This document shows positions 45,201 to 54,101 of a DNA stretch of 64,000 nt, piece after piece. The position numbers were made by a program, and so were the translations under genes. Origin of the DNA: Phormidesmis sp. RL_2_1 (GTDB lineage Bacteria; Cyanobacteriota; Cyanobacteriia; Phormidesmidales; Phormidesmidaceae); the NCBI GenBank assembly GCA_012033015.1, contig JAAUPS010000002.1, positions 1-64,000 of the forward strand. Reading direction: 5' to 3'. Numbering within the stretch: the stretch's first letter is position 1; each line of letters begins with the position of its first letter. Below the pieces are notes generated by a model, which was not told the DNA's origin, did not search any database, and was given only the letters and a program-made list of their open reading frames with translations.

Positions 45201-46565
45201 GGGCGCAAACCGTGACTGAATCAGCGCAAAGAGCGATCGCATTCCCATGGCCTCCCCCCCTTCTGGACGGCCAGGGAGGCTGCGAACGTTATACGCCATA
45301 AAGTCGATATGAATCCAGGGCTTAGCCTCGAATGCTGGATGGCGAACAAACTCCCGCAAAAACAGCGCCGCCGTAATCGCACCACCGTAAGCCGTACTCG
45401 AGGTATTGTTCAAATCCGCCACATTGCTCTCCAACATCGCCCGGTAAGGCTCATGCAAAGGCAATCGCCAAAGCGGATCATCCTGCTGTTCGCCAGCTTG
45501 GAGCAGCGCTTGGGCTGTAGCATCATCATTGCAAAACAGTGCCGCCACTTCAGTCCCTATCGCCACACGGGCAGCCCCTGTCAAAGTAGCGCAGTCAATC
45601 AGCAAGTCTGGCGATTCGCTGCTAGCCTCGCTCAGCGCATCGGCGAGCACTAAGCGCCCTTCCGCATCGGTATTACCAATTTCTACCGTCGTCCCTTGGC
45701 GAGAAGTCAACACATCAGAAGGCCGAGTAGCATTGCCTGCAATGCTATTTTCCACCGCCGGAATCAGTACCCGCAGCCGAATCGGCACCCCCAGTTGCAT
45801 AATCATTTTGGCCAGTCCCAGCACCTGCGCCGAACCGCCCATATCTTTCTTCATCAGCTTCATGCCAGCCGATGACTTCATATTCAACCCACCCGTATCG
45901 AAGCAAACGCCTTTGCCAACCAACGTCACTTTAGGTGCCAACGGATCGCCCCAATGCATATCAATCAGCCTAGGTATTTGAGTATTGGCACGATTATTAG
46001 CCTTGCCAACGGCATACACCATCGGGTAATTCGCAGCCAGCAGATCTTCGCCAACAATGACTTTGCACTCAGCGCCAAAGCGACCAGCCAGCAGTTGTGC
46101 CGCTTCAGCCAAGTGCTGTGGCCCCATGTCCAAAGCAGGCGTATTCACCAAATCTCGGACTAAATAGGTGGCCTCGGCAGCAGCAGTGATGTATGTCTGA
46201 TCCGCATTGTCAGGAAAATCGAGTTCGGGCAGAGCATCGGCATCGGTCTGCTTGTAGCGCGTGAACCGATACTGACCTAGCACCCAGCCGAGGCAAAGTT
46301 TGGTAGCCATTTCAGGCGAAAATTCATCCGCCAGCTCGTATTTTTGGGCAGGCAAGGTCGCAGCGAGTTGCCCTAGCGTCCAAGTATCAAACGTTTTGGG
46401 TTTGCCTACTAAGACTCGATCCAACTCTCCATCACGAGAGGGCACAAGGCAATAACTCCCTGGCTGCCCGGTAAAGCCAGACATCTCCAGCCAAACTGCC
46501 TGATTCACATACTCGCGCTTGACTTGCGCTTCATCGACAAAATGCAAAGGAATATTAGAGGGCAA
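45195..46565 (-). CDS. M17 leucyl aminopeptidase family protein
   Basis: This 456-residue metallopeptidase removes N-terminal residues from peptides. The C-terminal catalytic domain has the family metal-site motifs: LVGKGVCFDTGGLNMKSS, KKDMGGSAQVLGLA and the signature NTDAEGRLVLADAL, with the later LIDCATLTGAARVA. All key Lys, Asp, Glu and Arg residues are present. The length and the divergent N-terminal domain fit the PepB-like branch better than the classical 490-residue PepA. It begins with TTG at 46565, preceded by GGAG 8 nt upstream. The stop codon lies in a 3 x 10-bp repeat. Confidence 0.9.
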   Translation of the reverse strand: MPSNIPLHFVDEAQVKREYVNQAVWLEMSGFTGQPGSYCLVPSRDGELDRVLVGKPKTFDTWTLGQLAATLPAQKYELADEFSPEMATKLCLGWVLGQYRFTRYKQTDADALPELDFPDNADQTYITAAAEATYLVRDLVNTPALDMGPQHLAEAAQLLAGRFGAECKVIVGEDLLAANYPMVYAVGKANNRANTQIPRLIDMHWGDPLAPKVTLVGKGVCFDTGGLNMKSSAGMKLMKKDMGGSAQVLGLAKMIMQLGVPIRLRVLIPAVENSIAGNATRPSDVLTSRQGTTVEIGNTDAEGRLVLADALSEASSESPDLLIDCATLTGAARVAIGTEVAALFCNDDATAQALLQAGEQQDDPLWRLPLHEPYRAMLESNVADLNNTSSTAYGGAITAALFLREFVRHPAFEAKPWIHIDFMAYNVRSLPGRPEGGEAMGMRSLFALIQSRFAPQ

Positions 46566-46838
46566 GGGTTTGACTCCAACTCAAAGTGACGACAAGCGTT
46601 AGATATCTGCTAATAGCAAAGGTAAAGATGCGTTTTTATCCTGCATCTCGTCAGGTTGCCTATAGTTTTACAGCGGGTTTGTACAGCGGCTTTATACAGC
46701 GGGTTATACAGCGGCTTCAGCCGATGTGACTGCCTCAGCAAGCTGACAAGCTGCAACCAATCAAAATATCCTCAGCTCGAATATCCTAAACCCTAACTGT
46801 CTATAGGCATAAAAGTATCGAGATAAAAATACAACCCT

Positions 46839-46874
46839 AAAAAATGGCTCTAGTGCTTGCAAGCGCTAGAGCCA
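46839..46874 (-). terminator. Intrinsic terminator on the minus strand
   Basis: A 14-bp near-perfect stem (TGGCTCTAG...CTAGAGCCA) is followed on the minus strand by TTTTTTAGG. The nearest leftward gene is the DoxX-type gene ending 350 bp upstream, so it may belong to that transcript. Confidence 0.65.
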
Positions 46875-46875
46875 C

Positions 46876-47008
46876 ATATAGCTGCTGTCGGGTGAGTGAG
46901 GGCAACGCGCCTGTGCCGGATGCATTCGCACAGGCGCGTTGCTTGGTCCGTTGTCACGTCATGGTTTCAGCCAGCACACTGTACCTCAGCCAAGCGACCA
47001 AAGCTATA
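46876..47008. repeat. Dispersed palindromic repeat element (family C)
   Basis: It runs from ATATAGCTGCTGTCGGGTGAG to GACCAAAGCTATA. The right part (GTCCGTTGTCACGTCATGG and following) matches 34273-34330 and, in reverse, 48178-48245. Confidence 0.75.
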
Positions 47009-47113
47009 GTCATTCTCTCAACCGAAAATAGAACTCAATGAAGCCATCGCCATCGCCCAATGCAAAGGCGATGGCTGGGCACATAGCGCTATAGGCAGCA
47101 ACGGCTTCAACTA

Positions 47114-47158
47114 ATTGAGACCTAAGGGATTGAGACCTAATGGATTGAGACCTAATGG
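47114..47158. repeat. Short tandem repeat, 3 x 15 bp
   Basis: Three copies of ATTGAGACCTAATGG (the first ending AGGG) lie about 70 bp after the stop codon of the DoxX-type gene. Confidence 0.9.
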
Positions 47159-47227
47159 ATTAAGGTATAGAGCCATATGGCAAACGCTATAGCACTGACT
47201 CAAACGCTCAATCTGAAGCATCTAAAC

Positions 47228-47767
47228 CTAAGCGCTCACTTCCGGCTTTGCCGCCGTCTCAGGCGGGGAGGATACCTTTACCCGCATCACATGCTTTGAC
47301 TTGGCCGACAGCGCATTGCTATCTAGCCAGTTAGTGATGAGCGCATCAAAAGAGAATAGCCCTGCACCATTGACGGCAAAGAACAAAAAGCAAGCCGCAT
47401 AAATCGCTGATAGCTCTAGGTAAGGCAAGCTCAAGCCTGCCACCTTGACGTGGTGATACATCGCCACGCACATGGTGCTAAATAACCCCAAAGCAGCGGG
47501 ACGAATAAAGAGCCCTACCATCACCAAAGGCGCACCGATGAGTTCAGTGTAGGCGGCAACATAGCTCAGGAAAATAGGGAACGGCAATCCTAAATAGGCG
47601 ACATAGGCTTGGGCAAAGCCCTCAATATCGGCCAGCTTATCTATGCCGTTGTGAATCATCATGATGCCGAGAATGGCGCGCATGATGGCCAAGGTGGTTT
47701 GAGAAGCAAAGTTAGGGTTGACGTTGGGATTAAAGGCAGTCCCCAAAAGTTTGGTAGCAGTGTTCAT
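47228..47767 (-). CDS. DoxX family membrane protein
   Basis: This 179-residue protein has four hydrophobic segments (roughly 25-45, 62-85, 88-108, 118-140). The DoxX family pattern is visible: ILGIMMIHNGIDKL, then FLSYVAAYTELIGAPLVMVGLF, then LELSAIYAACFLFFAVNGAG. Members sit in the membrane; the biochemical function is mostly unknown, with some linked to thiosulphate oxidation or thiol stress. The frame extends 65 codons upstream to 47962, but that part is unlike the family, so I chose the ATG at 47767. No strong ribosome site was seen. Confidence 0.85.
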   Translation of the reverse strand: MNTATKLLGTAFNPNVNPNFASQTTLAIMRAILGIMMIHNGIDKLADIEGFAQAYVAYLGLPFPIFLSYVAAYTELIGAPLVMVGLFIRPAALGLFSTMCVAMYHHVKVAGLSLPYLELSAIYAACFLFFAVNGAGLFSFDALITNWLDSNALSAKSKHVMRVKVSSPPETAAKPEVSA

Positions 47768-48312
47768 GATTGAAGGATTGAAAAGGATTAATTGGCGATG
47801 GATATATAACCAATTATAACGGCTTATATTAATTTTTGTAAGCACGGACTCACGCAAAATTGTGGCGAAAGCGCTATAAATCAGTCTTTTGAGCGCTCTG
47901 TTTTGTTTATGAGAAGCCTTTTGATTTATGAAAAATGGATTTATGGCGATCGCCAGATGCATTTTGCGATCGCTGACCCCATAGCGCTATACCTATCAAC
48001 GGTTTTACCCATTGAGCAGGGGAGCTTGATCAGGGGGGATTGATCGAGGGGTAGAGTGATAGGGCGTGGATTGATTAGGATGTAGCGCTATGGAATGAAC
48101 GCTATACCAATTTCTTAAGCTCTCGCCCAAAAGCTCTGAGTCGCCCAGCGCTGGCGATACCGAGTTGAGGCTATATAGCTTTGGTCGCTTGGCTGAGGTC
48201 CAGCATGTTGGCTGCAACCATTGCATGACGACGGGCCAAGCGACGCACTTGTACCGAATGCATCCGGCAGAAGCTATATAGCTTGCGCCGAGTTAGCGAT
48301 CTCGCATAGATA
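47768..48312. other. Intergenic region with a dispersed repeat
   Basis: No gene was recognised. AT-rich sequence near 47790-47850 probably holds the DoxX promoter. A dispersed repeat occupies 48170-48297. Confidence 0.5.
48170..48297. repeat. Dispersed palindromic repeat element (family C)
   Basis: TATATAGCTTTGGTCGCTTGGC at one end and GAAGCTATATAGC at the other enclose sequence whose first half is the reverse of 46930-47005. Confidence 0.75.
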
Positions 48313-49743
48313 TTAATTTTTAAAGTCAATTGTGAACGGGATGAAGTCGTAGCCCGTGCCGGAGCGGTTGCCTGGTTCTACTTTGACTAAACGATCGACT
48401 TGGCGGCGATCGCCCGACGGCAAAAAGTTAATCGGGCCAGTGGCGCTCTCTACACTAAAGTCTCTATCGTCAAGCGCCACTTTAAGCCCTTCTCGACTAG
48501 CATCTGTTTCTAGGCCATTGGCGATCGCAATGACCGCATCATAAGCCGTAGCTGTTCGCCAACTGACATCTCCTTTCCACAAATCGCGCGAGCTACTGAC
48601 AAAGTCAGCATCCGTATCTCTAGAGAGCAAGTGCCAAGGCACCGCAACCGTCAGAGACTGAGCATCGCGGCCTGCCTCTTCCAAAATCACTCGATTGTAT
48701 AGCTCATCTCCGCCGAGGATAGGCAGCGCGCCCGCATTAAAGTTAATCACCGCCGCCGCCGCATCCAACGTGTTGGCACTCGCCGCTATCATCAGTGAAT
48801 CGACGCCTTTGGCTTCAGCCTCGCGCTGCACATTAGGATCAAATGTCGTTTGTGACAGGTCATATTCGCCAATCACATTGCCGCCCCAAGCCATCACAAA
48901 GCTCTTAAATTCTTCTTTGAGAGAGCTGCTGAGATCGCTACTCGCATCAAAATAAACAGCAACATCTTTATCTTTGCGGTAGTAAATCATATAGGCTGCT
49001 AGTGCGGCAGCCGCAAAGCTATCGCTAGGCACCGTCCGAAACAGATAAGGGCTCAGACCAGAAAGATCAACAGCCGTACTCGCTGGGGTCACTGTAACCA
49101 GTTTGCCCGCAGCATAAATGGGCGCTGTCGCTAAGGTCACATCACTGGCATAGTGGCCCACCACGCCAATAATGGTCGGATCAGACACTAAGTTTTCGGC
49201 GATGGTTTGGGCCAGTGCTGGATCGTTTTCATCATTGACCAACACTAACTTTACGGGCATACCATTAATGCCGCCGCTGCGGTTGATCACATCTTGGGCC
49301 TGAGCGGCGCCTCGCAAAATTTCTAGGCCAATTTTACTGGCGGCCCCAGCAGGTGCGACAACGGCAATAGTGTAGGCGCTATCGTCGCCAATCCGGGCAT
49401 TGCTGCGGTAGATGAAGCTCTCCGGATCGTTGGGATTATCTGCCAAAGATGCGTTGAAAGCAGTAATGGCACTAGCGTAGTTGGCGGCTGCGATCGCAGC
49501 AGTACCTTCTTGCTTAGCCTCAGAAGAGTCAGGAAAAAGGACTTCTTCGCCAGCGCTCACCCGTGAAGTGACCTCTTCTGGCAAACTGTCACTGGAGGCG
49601 ACCGTACCTGCCGATTGCTGTACCGTCGTAGCTGGATTTAACCGATTAGTCAGTGCCCACAACAATAACGAAATACCACCGACTAGTCCAAAGGCCAACA
49701 ATGTAGCCAAGATGGCAAAGCGACTGTTGTTTTCCTGCGACAT
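48313..49743 (-). CDS. Branched-chain amino acid-type periplasmic binding protein
   Basis: This 476-residue protein has an N-terminal membrane anchor (about 8-30). A short Ser/Glu-rich linker and one TPR-like helix pair follow (AAIAAANYASAITAFNASLA, YRSNARIGDD). The type 1 periplasmic binding fold has YTIAVVAPAGAASKIGLEIL, IVGHYASD-like GVVGHYASDVTLATAPIY and RTVPSDSFAAAALAAYMI. It resembles ABC-transporter solute receptors for amino acids or urea. No permease or ATPase gene is nearby, and it is anchored rather than free. A sensing or docking role is therefore possible. The ligand is unknown. Confidence 0.82.
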   Translation of the reverse strand: MSQENNSRFAILATLLAFGLVGGISLLLWALTNRLNPATTVQQSAGTVASSDSLPEEVTSRVSAGEEVLFPDSSEAKQEGTAAIAAANYASAITAFNASLADNPNDPESFIYRSNARIGDDSAYTIAVVAPAGAASKIGLEILRGAAQAQDVINRSGGINGMPVKLVLVNDENDPALAQTIAENLVSDPTIIGVVGHYASDVTLATAPIYAAGKLVTVTPASTAVDLSGLSPYLFRTVPSDSFAAAALAAYMIYYRKDKDVAVYFDASSDLSSSLKEEFKSFVMAWGGNVIGEYDLSQTTFDPNVQREAEAKGVDSLMIAASANTLDAAAAVINFNAGALPILGGDELYNRVILEEAGRDAQSLTVAVPWHLLSRDTDADFVSSSRDLWKGDVSWRTATAYDAVIAIANGLETDASREGLKVALDDRDFSVESATGPINFLPSGDRRQVDRLVKVEPGNRSGTGYDFIPFTIDFKN

Positions 49744-50125
49744 ACTGAAAAATTACCTTAAACTACCCTAACAGACGCGAAATAACCAAAATATTGCGGC
49801 GCAATATTCCGTGCAAATACCCCAACTCCAGATAAATCTATACCAATATACGGTGTTTCAGGCTCACACAGATCGATGCCCCGACTTTATGGTTCATTCT
49901 TTCATAAAGTTTCCGCCGTTTTCCATAGGGTTTCCAGACGTTTCTCAGGCGTTGTTCCCAGCCATAAGATCTGAGCGCCCGCCATATCTGAACCCATGAT
50001 TTTCAGCTCGCTCTTTTGAGCCCCCAATTCTATAGCTTTGGTCGCTGGGCTAGACTACAGATATAGCGTGTACCCGTTGGCGTAGCCTCACCGTCGGCGT
50101 TATGCATCCCGGTACCGCTATAAGC
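49744..50125. other. Intergenic region with a dispersed repeat
   Basis: No gene was recognised. The right third is a family A/C composite repeat (50031-50123). The left part should hold the promoter of the leftward binding-protein gene. Confidence 0.5.
50031..50123. repeat. Dispersed palindromic repeat element (families A and C)
   Basis: It starts TATAGCTTTGGTCGCTGGGC and ends GGTACCGCTATA. It holds the core at 50077-50110 that is also found at 42815-42846 and, reversed, at 34222-34254. Confidence 0.8.
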
Positions 50126-51675
50126 CTATGAGGCCAAGCGCATCGTTGCCAGCGTTTGTTGATGTTGATGCACAGGCACTAAGCTATGAGCTGCGATCAT
50201 GCCACTAGCGGCTACCGCTGGCAGGCCAATCCCTGGAAAGGTAGAGTCTCCACAGCACAGCAACCCCTTCAAAGGCGTCTTTGGCCCTGGAAAGATGGCG
50301 TTACCCGCAGCAATTGCAGGGCCATACGACCCCTGATAACGCCGCAAATAGCGTTCATGGGTGAGCGGTGTCCCCGCCAGTGAAAGGGTTGTCCGCTGAC
50401 GAATATCTGGAATAATACGCTCTAGCGCTTGCCACATCACCTCTGATCGCAATTGCTTTTGCAAGGCGTAGGCTTGGCTATGGCGATTCATGCCTTGCCA
50501 TGGCCCATAGGGTTCGTTTCCCGGCGTATAGACATGGAGGGTATGTTTACCGGGCGGGGCCAAACCGGCATCTAGCACGGAGGGAATAGACACTAAAACC
50601 AGATTTTGGGGGGCTGTGATGCCCTGCTCCCAATCGTTAAGCACAATATAATGGCAGGCCAAATCATGCGGCAGCCCTTGAGCGTCAATCCCAAGATGGA
50701 GATGCATAAAGCTGTCACAAGCTGGTGTTGCCTGCCGCTGAGCCCGCCATTTGGGCGGCAGTACCCCGGCTGGAATCAGCGCCAACGTATCCCATACAGA
50801 TGTATTAGAAACCACGGCGCAAGTCGCCTCAATGGTCTCGCCATTGCGCAGCCGTACGCCGCTTGCCCGCGCCTTTTGGGAATTAATTTGGGTGACATGG
50901 GCAGCGGTTTTAATCTGGCCGCCGTGCTTCGTAATGCCACGAACTAGGGCCGCCACTAACGCCGCCGAGCCCCCCTGAGGATAGTCAAGCTGCACGTCAG
51001 GGCGATACCAATCTGCAAACATAAAGGCGACTTCAGCCGTACTCGTACCGCTAGCAGGCAGCCCCGACAGCAAAAACACAGCATATCTAGCCAATGGCGG
51101 ATAAAGGTGTCGGTGATCACCTGATCGAGGATGCGGCTAAAGGGGCCCATGAGTTGGGCGGTATGGCTAGCGTGCTTGAGAAGGTTGGGAATAAAGGGGC
51201 CAGCGGTACGAAGGGCACCCCAGTCAAACCGCACAGCCGCAGTGGGCAGCGCTACAGCCGCACTGGCGAGGGGCCGCATCAGGCGCTGCAGTGCGCGCCA
51301 TTCACTGACCGCTTTGGGGCCGCGCAGTTGTTGCAATACATCGCAAAACTGATCGGCTCCGACGGCCGCATCAAAGTCTCCTTCTGGCAATCGACAGCCC
51401 CAAGTGTTGTAGTTCACCCAGTCGATGTCTTCACCAATAATATCGAGCACTTGACGCAGTGGATTGGGCGAAGGGCTAAAAGACATGCCCGAATACAGCG
51501 ATGGGCCGGAGTCAAAGTGGTGACCTTCCCGCTCAAAGCCATGGGCTGCACCACCCAACAGACTATGACTTTCACAAACGACAACATCTAGGCCATAGTG
51601 AGCCAGTAGAGCAGCGCAACACAGGCCGCCGATACCGCTGCCGATGATGACAACATCTGTTTTTTGGCAAGTCAT
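50126..51675 (-). CDS. CrtI/CrtH-like FAD-dependent oxidoreductase (frameshifted)
   Basis: The N-terminal dinucleotide-binding motif is VVIIGSGIGGLCCAALLAHYG, followed by ESHSLLGGAAHGF and HHFDSGPSLYSG. The C-terminal end has LLCCGDSTFPGIGLPAVAASG, the flavin-binding motif of phytoene desaturases and carotenoid isomerases. One T is missing in a homopolymer at 51072-51076: the frame holding HWLDMLCF ends in nonsense, and LLSGLPASGTSTAEVAFMFA continues in the next. Repaired length is about 516 residues. It could be a prolycopene isomerase-like or retinol-saturase-like enzyme; the exact substrate is not visible. It overlaps the Spx-like gene by 4 bp and is probably co-transcribed. Confidence 0.82.
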
Positions 51676-52031
51676 AGGCCGCCTAGCTGCGCGATTTTTT
51701 CGTCTTCTTTAGCCCGAAAGCCTACCATGACAGCCTTGCCATCTTTTTCAAACAGGGGGCGTTTGAGCAGCATTACATCTTGGGCAAACGCATCGATCCA
51801 CTGTTGGTCGCTCCATGTTTTTTTCTCTTCGCCAATGGCACGGTAGGAGCCTCCAGATGTATTGCGCATGGGTTGCGCTGTGAGGGCATTGACCCAGGCT
51901 GTGATCATAGATTTGGTGGGCGGCTGCTCTTTGGTGTTAATAAATTCGTAAGGAATGTCTTTTTCTTGTAGCCAGATTAGGGCCTTTTTACAAGTGCCAC
52001 AGTTAGGAATACCGTAAACTTTGAGTGTCAT
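51672..52031 (-). CDS. Spx/MgsR-type ArsC-like protein
   Basis: This 119-residue thioredoxin-fold protein has the redox pair in GIPNCGTCKKALIWL (C-x-x-C), then FINTKEQPPTKSMI and LKRPLFEKDGKAVMVGF with the conserved Arg-Pro. These features define the ArsC/Spx/MgsR family. The second Cys of the pair and the missing arsenate-reductase C-terminal cysteines favour the Spx/MgsR branch, whose members bind RNA polymerase in Gram-positives. The cyanobacterial role is unknown. Its stop overlaps the start of the oxidoreductase by 4 bp. Confidence 0.87.
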   Translation of the reverse strand: MTLKVYGIPNCGTCKKALIWLQEKDIPYEFINTKEQPPTKSMITAWVNALTAQPMRNTSGGSYRAIGEEKKTWSDQQWIDAFAQDVMLLKRPLFEKDGKAVMVGFRAKEDEKIAQLGGL

Positions 52032-52130
52032 GGCTAGATTGAGTTGAGAAAATGGGGGATATGGAGAAAAGAATAACAGATACGGATAAATTGGGCGTTA
52101 TTTTAGGGGGGATTTCAGATGGAGAGCTAC

Positions 52131-52178
52131 TGTTATGGAGAAGATCGGTTATGGAGAAGATCGGTTATGGAGAAGATT
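52131..52178. repeat. Short tandem repeat, 3 x 16 bp, at a stop codon
   Basis: Three copies of GGTTATGGAGAAGATC are present. The last one touches the stop codon of the hydrolase gene (ends 52177). Confidence 0.9.
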
Positions 52179-54090
52179 ATTGAGGGGAAACGTCGGCAGG
52201 AAGACTAGAGGGGAGGTTCTCTAGAGTCGAATTGGCTGGGTCATTGGCCGGGGGATTACTGGCTCCATCATCGCCTGTCAGCATGGCCTGACTCAGCGCA
52301 TCGACAACATACAGGGGTAGGGGTAACTGACTCAGGCCATTGAGAGCGGGGCTCATGAAAGCAGTTTGATTGGGAGAATCTGGCATGATTTCTGCCTGCA
52401 TAAAACCTAGGCTCAAGGCTTTGAGATAGCGATAAGCCAAAGCCATATCGGCGCTTACAAGCTGACGGGCTAGGGTGAGATCAGCGCCTTGAAACTCAAC
52501 GGGCTCATAGCCATGGGAACCGCCTTGGATCAGGGCAAGATAGTGCTCTGGTAGTTGGGTTTCAAGATTGGTTTGATCGGCTGCAGCAGCGGATGAATTG
52601 AGCCAAGTGAAGGGTTGAATTTGCTCTAGTAAAGCAGGTGTGATCGGATCATCGCTGCCAGCTACGAGCAGTAAGGGAATGTCAATTTGGGAGAAACCCG
52701 CAGGGCCGAATAAACTGCTGGTCAAAGGGTTCAGGGCGATGACAGCTTGAATGCGATCATCTTCGAGATCAGCGGTGAACTGTGCTGGCGCGGCTAAAGC
52801 AGTGCACTGTAGCAGCATGGAAGGATTGGCGGCGTTGAAGATAAACGCTTCTGAGGCGCAGTTGGCTTGGAGTGTTTCGTAATCGAGCTGGGCACCTGCG
52901 ATCGCAAGAGCAGTGTAACCACCAAAAGAATGACCGATCAGACCAATGCGGCTCATATCAAGGCGATTGAACAAGGAATGCGCTGAGGGCTGATCGGATG
53001 ATTCGGTCACATCAGGGTTGCCTGTGCTGTTATCGGTGTTCAGTCGCGTCAGTTCGTCGAGTAAATAGGAGATATCGCGAGGCCGATCGGCAAACTCGCT
53101 GGGTTCAGCAATTTCGTCATCAATCCCTCTGAGCAAGTCTTCGAGCTGACGGCGATCGCTGCCTGGATGATCCAAAGCGGCCACGGCAACTCCATGACTG
53201 GCAAGATGTTCAGCAATGGGAACAAAGCTTTTGCGATCGCTGGCTAAGCCATGGGAAATCACCACCAAGGGCACAGGCGAAGAGGACTCAGGCAGGTATA
53301 CATCGGTGGTAAGGGTGCGATCGCGCGATGAATCGACTAGCTCTAGCGTTTGCAGGGTGATTGCAAAAGGGCCTGCCTGAGTCAGATCTGCCAGCACAGC
53401 GCCTGAAGTCGCATCTGTTGCTGTTCTGGCAGTGCTAGATTGCTGCGCGATCAAGGCGATCGCCCGTTCGGTATCATTAATCAGTTGGGTCAATGCGCCA
53501 AACGCCTGCAAGCCAAGCTGCGAATCTATCCGCATGTTGTCGGTGGGAAATTGTTCAATCACACCCAGTACAGAGAGCCCCTCCGGCGCTGCAGCCGCCA
53601 GCACCAAAGCACTCCGCAGCCCCTTAGCACCATCCAAACGACCAGCCGTACGCACAATCGTCCCTAAGTAGCGCAGAATATTTTCTCCGATCGAAGAGTA
53701 CAAAAACTTAGAGATTTGTACCGGGCTCACATCTTGACGAATCTGTAAGGCTTGGCGAAATTGCGATCGCTGCGCTTCATCTAAAAATCCGAGATAAGGT
53801 GCAAGTTCATCGCTAATCTCACCGCGTTCTCCATAGGCGCGCAATGATTCTACCGACACAGAAACTTCCAAAAAACCGTAGGTCAGCGTCACTCGTTCGG
53901 CCGCAATCACAGGCTTGGCCGTCGCCACAGCCAGCCAACTGCTGAGACATAGCCCACCGAGCAAGCCCCATGAACGGGCCTCTAGTGAACAGCCGCCTAG
54001 CCTAGCGCTTGGCGCTTTAACCGGGCGGCGAGCAAGGCGAATCATCGTGGGGCAGTGGTGTATTTTCATAGCGAGTTTTGTCAAGCGCAT
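52177..54090 (-). CDS. DUF1400 alpha/beta hydrolase
   Basis: This 637-residue protein has a signal or anchor segment (about 35-65). The DUF1400 domain (about 67-200) has VTLTYGFLEVSVSVESL and SKFLYSSIGENILRYLG. The C-terminal alpha/beta hydrolase domain has an oxyanion region PLVVISHGLASD, the nucleophile elbow LIGHSFGGYTALA, a probable Asp in VAGSDDPITP and a His in GGSHGYEP. This architecture is typical of cyanobacterial periplasmic hydrolases or esterases (PAF-acetylhydrolase-like); the substrate is unknown. It begins 11 bp after the upstream FAD monooxygenase gene and is probably co-transcribed with it. A tandem repeat touches its stop codon. Confidence 0.85.
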   Translation of the reverse strand: MRLTKLAMKIHHCPTMIRLARRPVKAPSARLGGCSLEARSWGLLGGLCLSSWLAVATAKPVIAAERVTLTYGFLEVSVSVESLRAYGERGEISDELAPYLGFLDEAQRSQFRQALQIRQDVSPVQISKFLYSSIGENILRYLGTIVRTAGRLDGAKGLRSALVLAAAAPEGLSVLGVIEQFPTDNMRIDSQLGLQAFGALTQLINDTERAIALIAQQSSTARTATDATSGAVLADLTQAGPFAITLQTLELVDSSRDRTLTTDVYLPESSSPVPLVVISHGLASDRKSFVPIAEHLASHGVAVAALDHPGSDRRQLEDLLRGIDDEIAEPSEFADRPRDISYLLDELTRLNTDNSTGNPDVTESSDQPSAHSLFNRLDMSRIGLIGHSFGGYTALAIAGAQLDYETLQANCASEAFIFNAANPSMLLQCTALAAPAQFTADLEDDRIQAVIALNPLTSSLFGPAGFSQIDIPLLLVAGSDDPITPALLEQIQPFTWLNSSAAAADQTNLETQLPEHYLALIQGGSHGYEPVEFQGADLTLARQLVSADMALAYRYLKALSLGFMQAEIMPDSPNQTAFMSPALNGLSQLPLPLYVVDALSQAMLTGDDGASNPPANDPANSTLENLPSSLPADVSPQ

Positions 54091-54101
54091 AGGTCATGAG
54101 T

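Larger units (their letters stand above)
46566..47227. other. Long intergenic region with repeats and hairpins
   Basis: No gene was recognised. It holds a 4 x 14-15 bp tandem array of TACAGCGGGTT units (46669-46717), a palindromic hairpin (46845-46874), a dispersed repeat (46876-47008), a 10-bp hairpin (47042-47076) and a 3 x 15-bp array (47114-47158). Confidence 0.6.
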
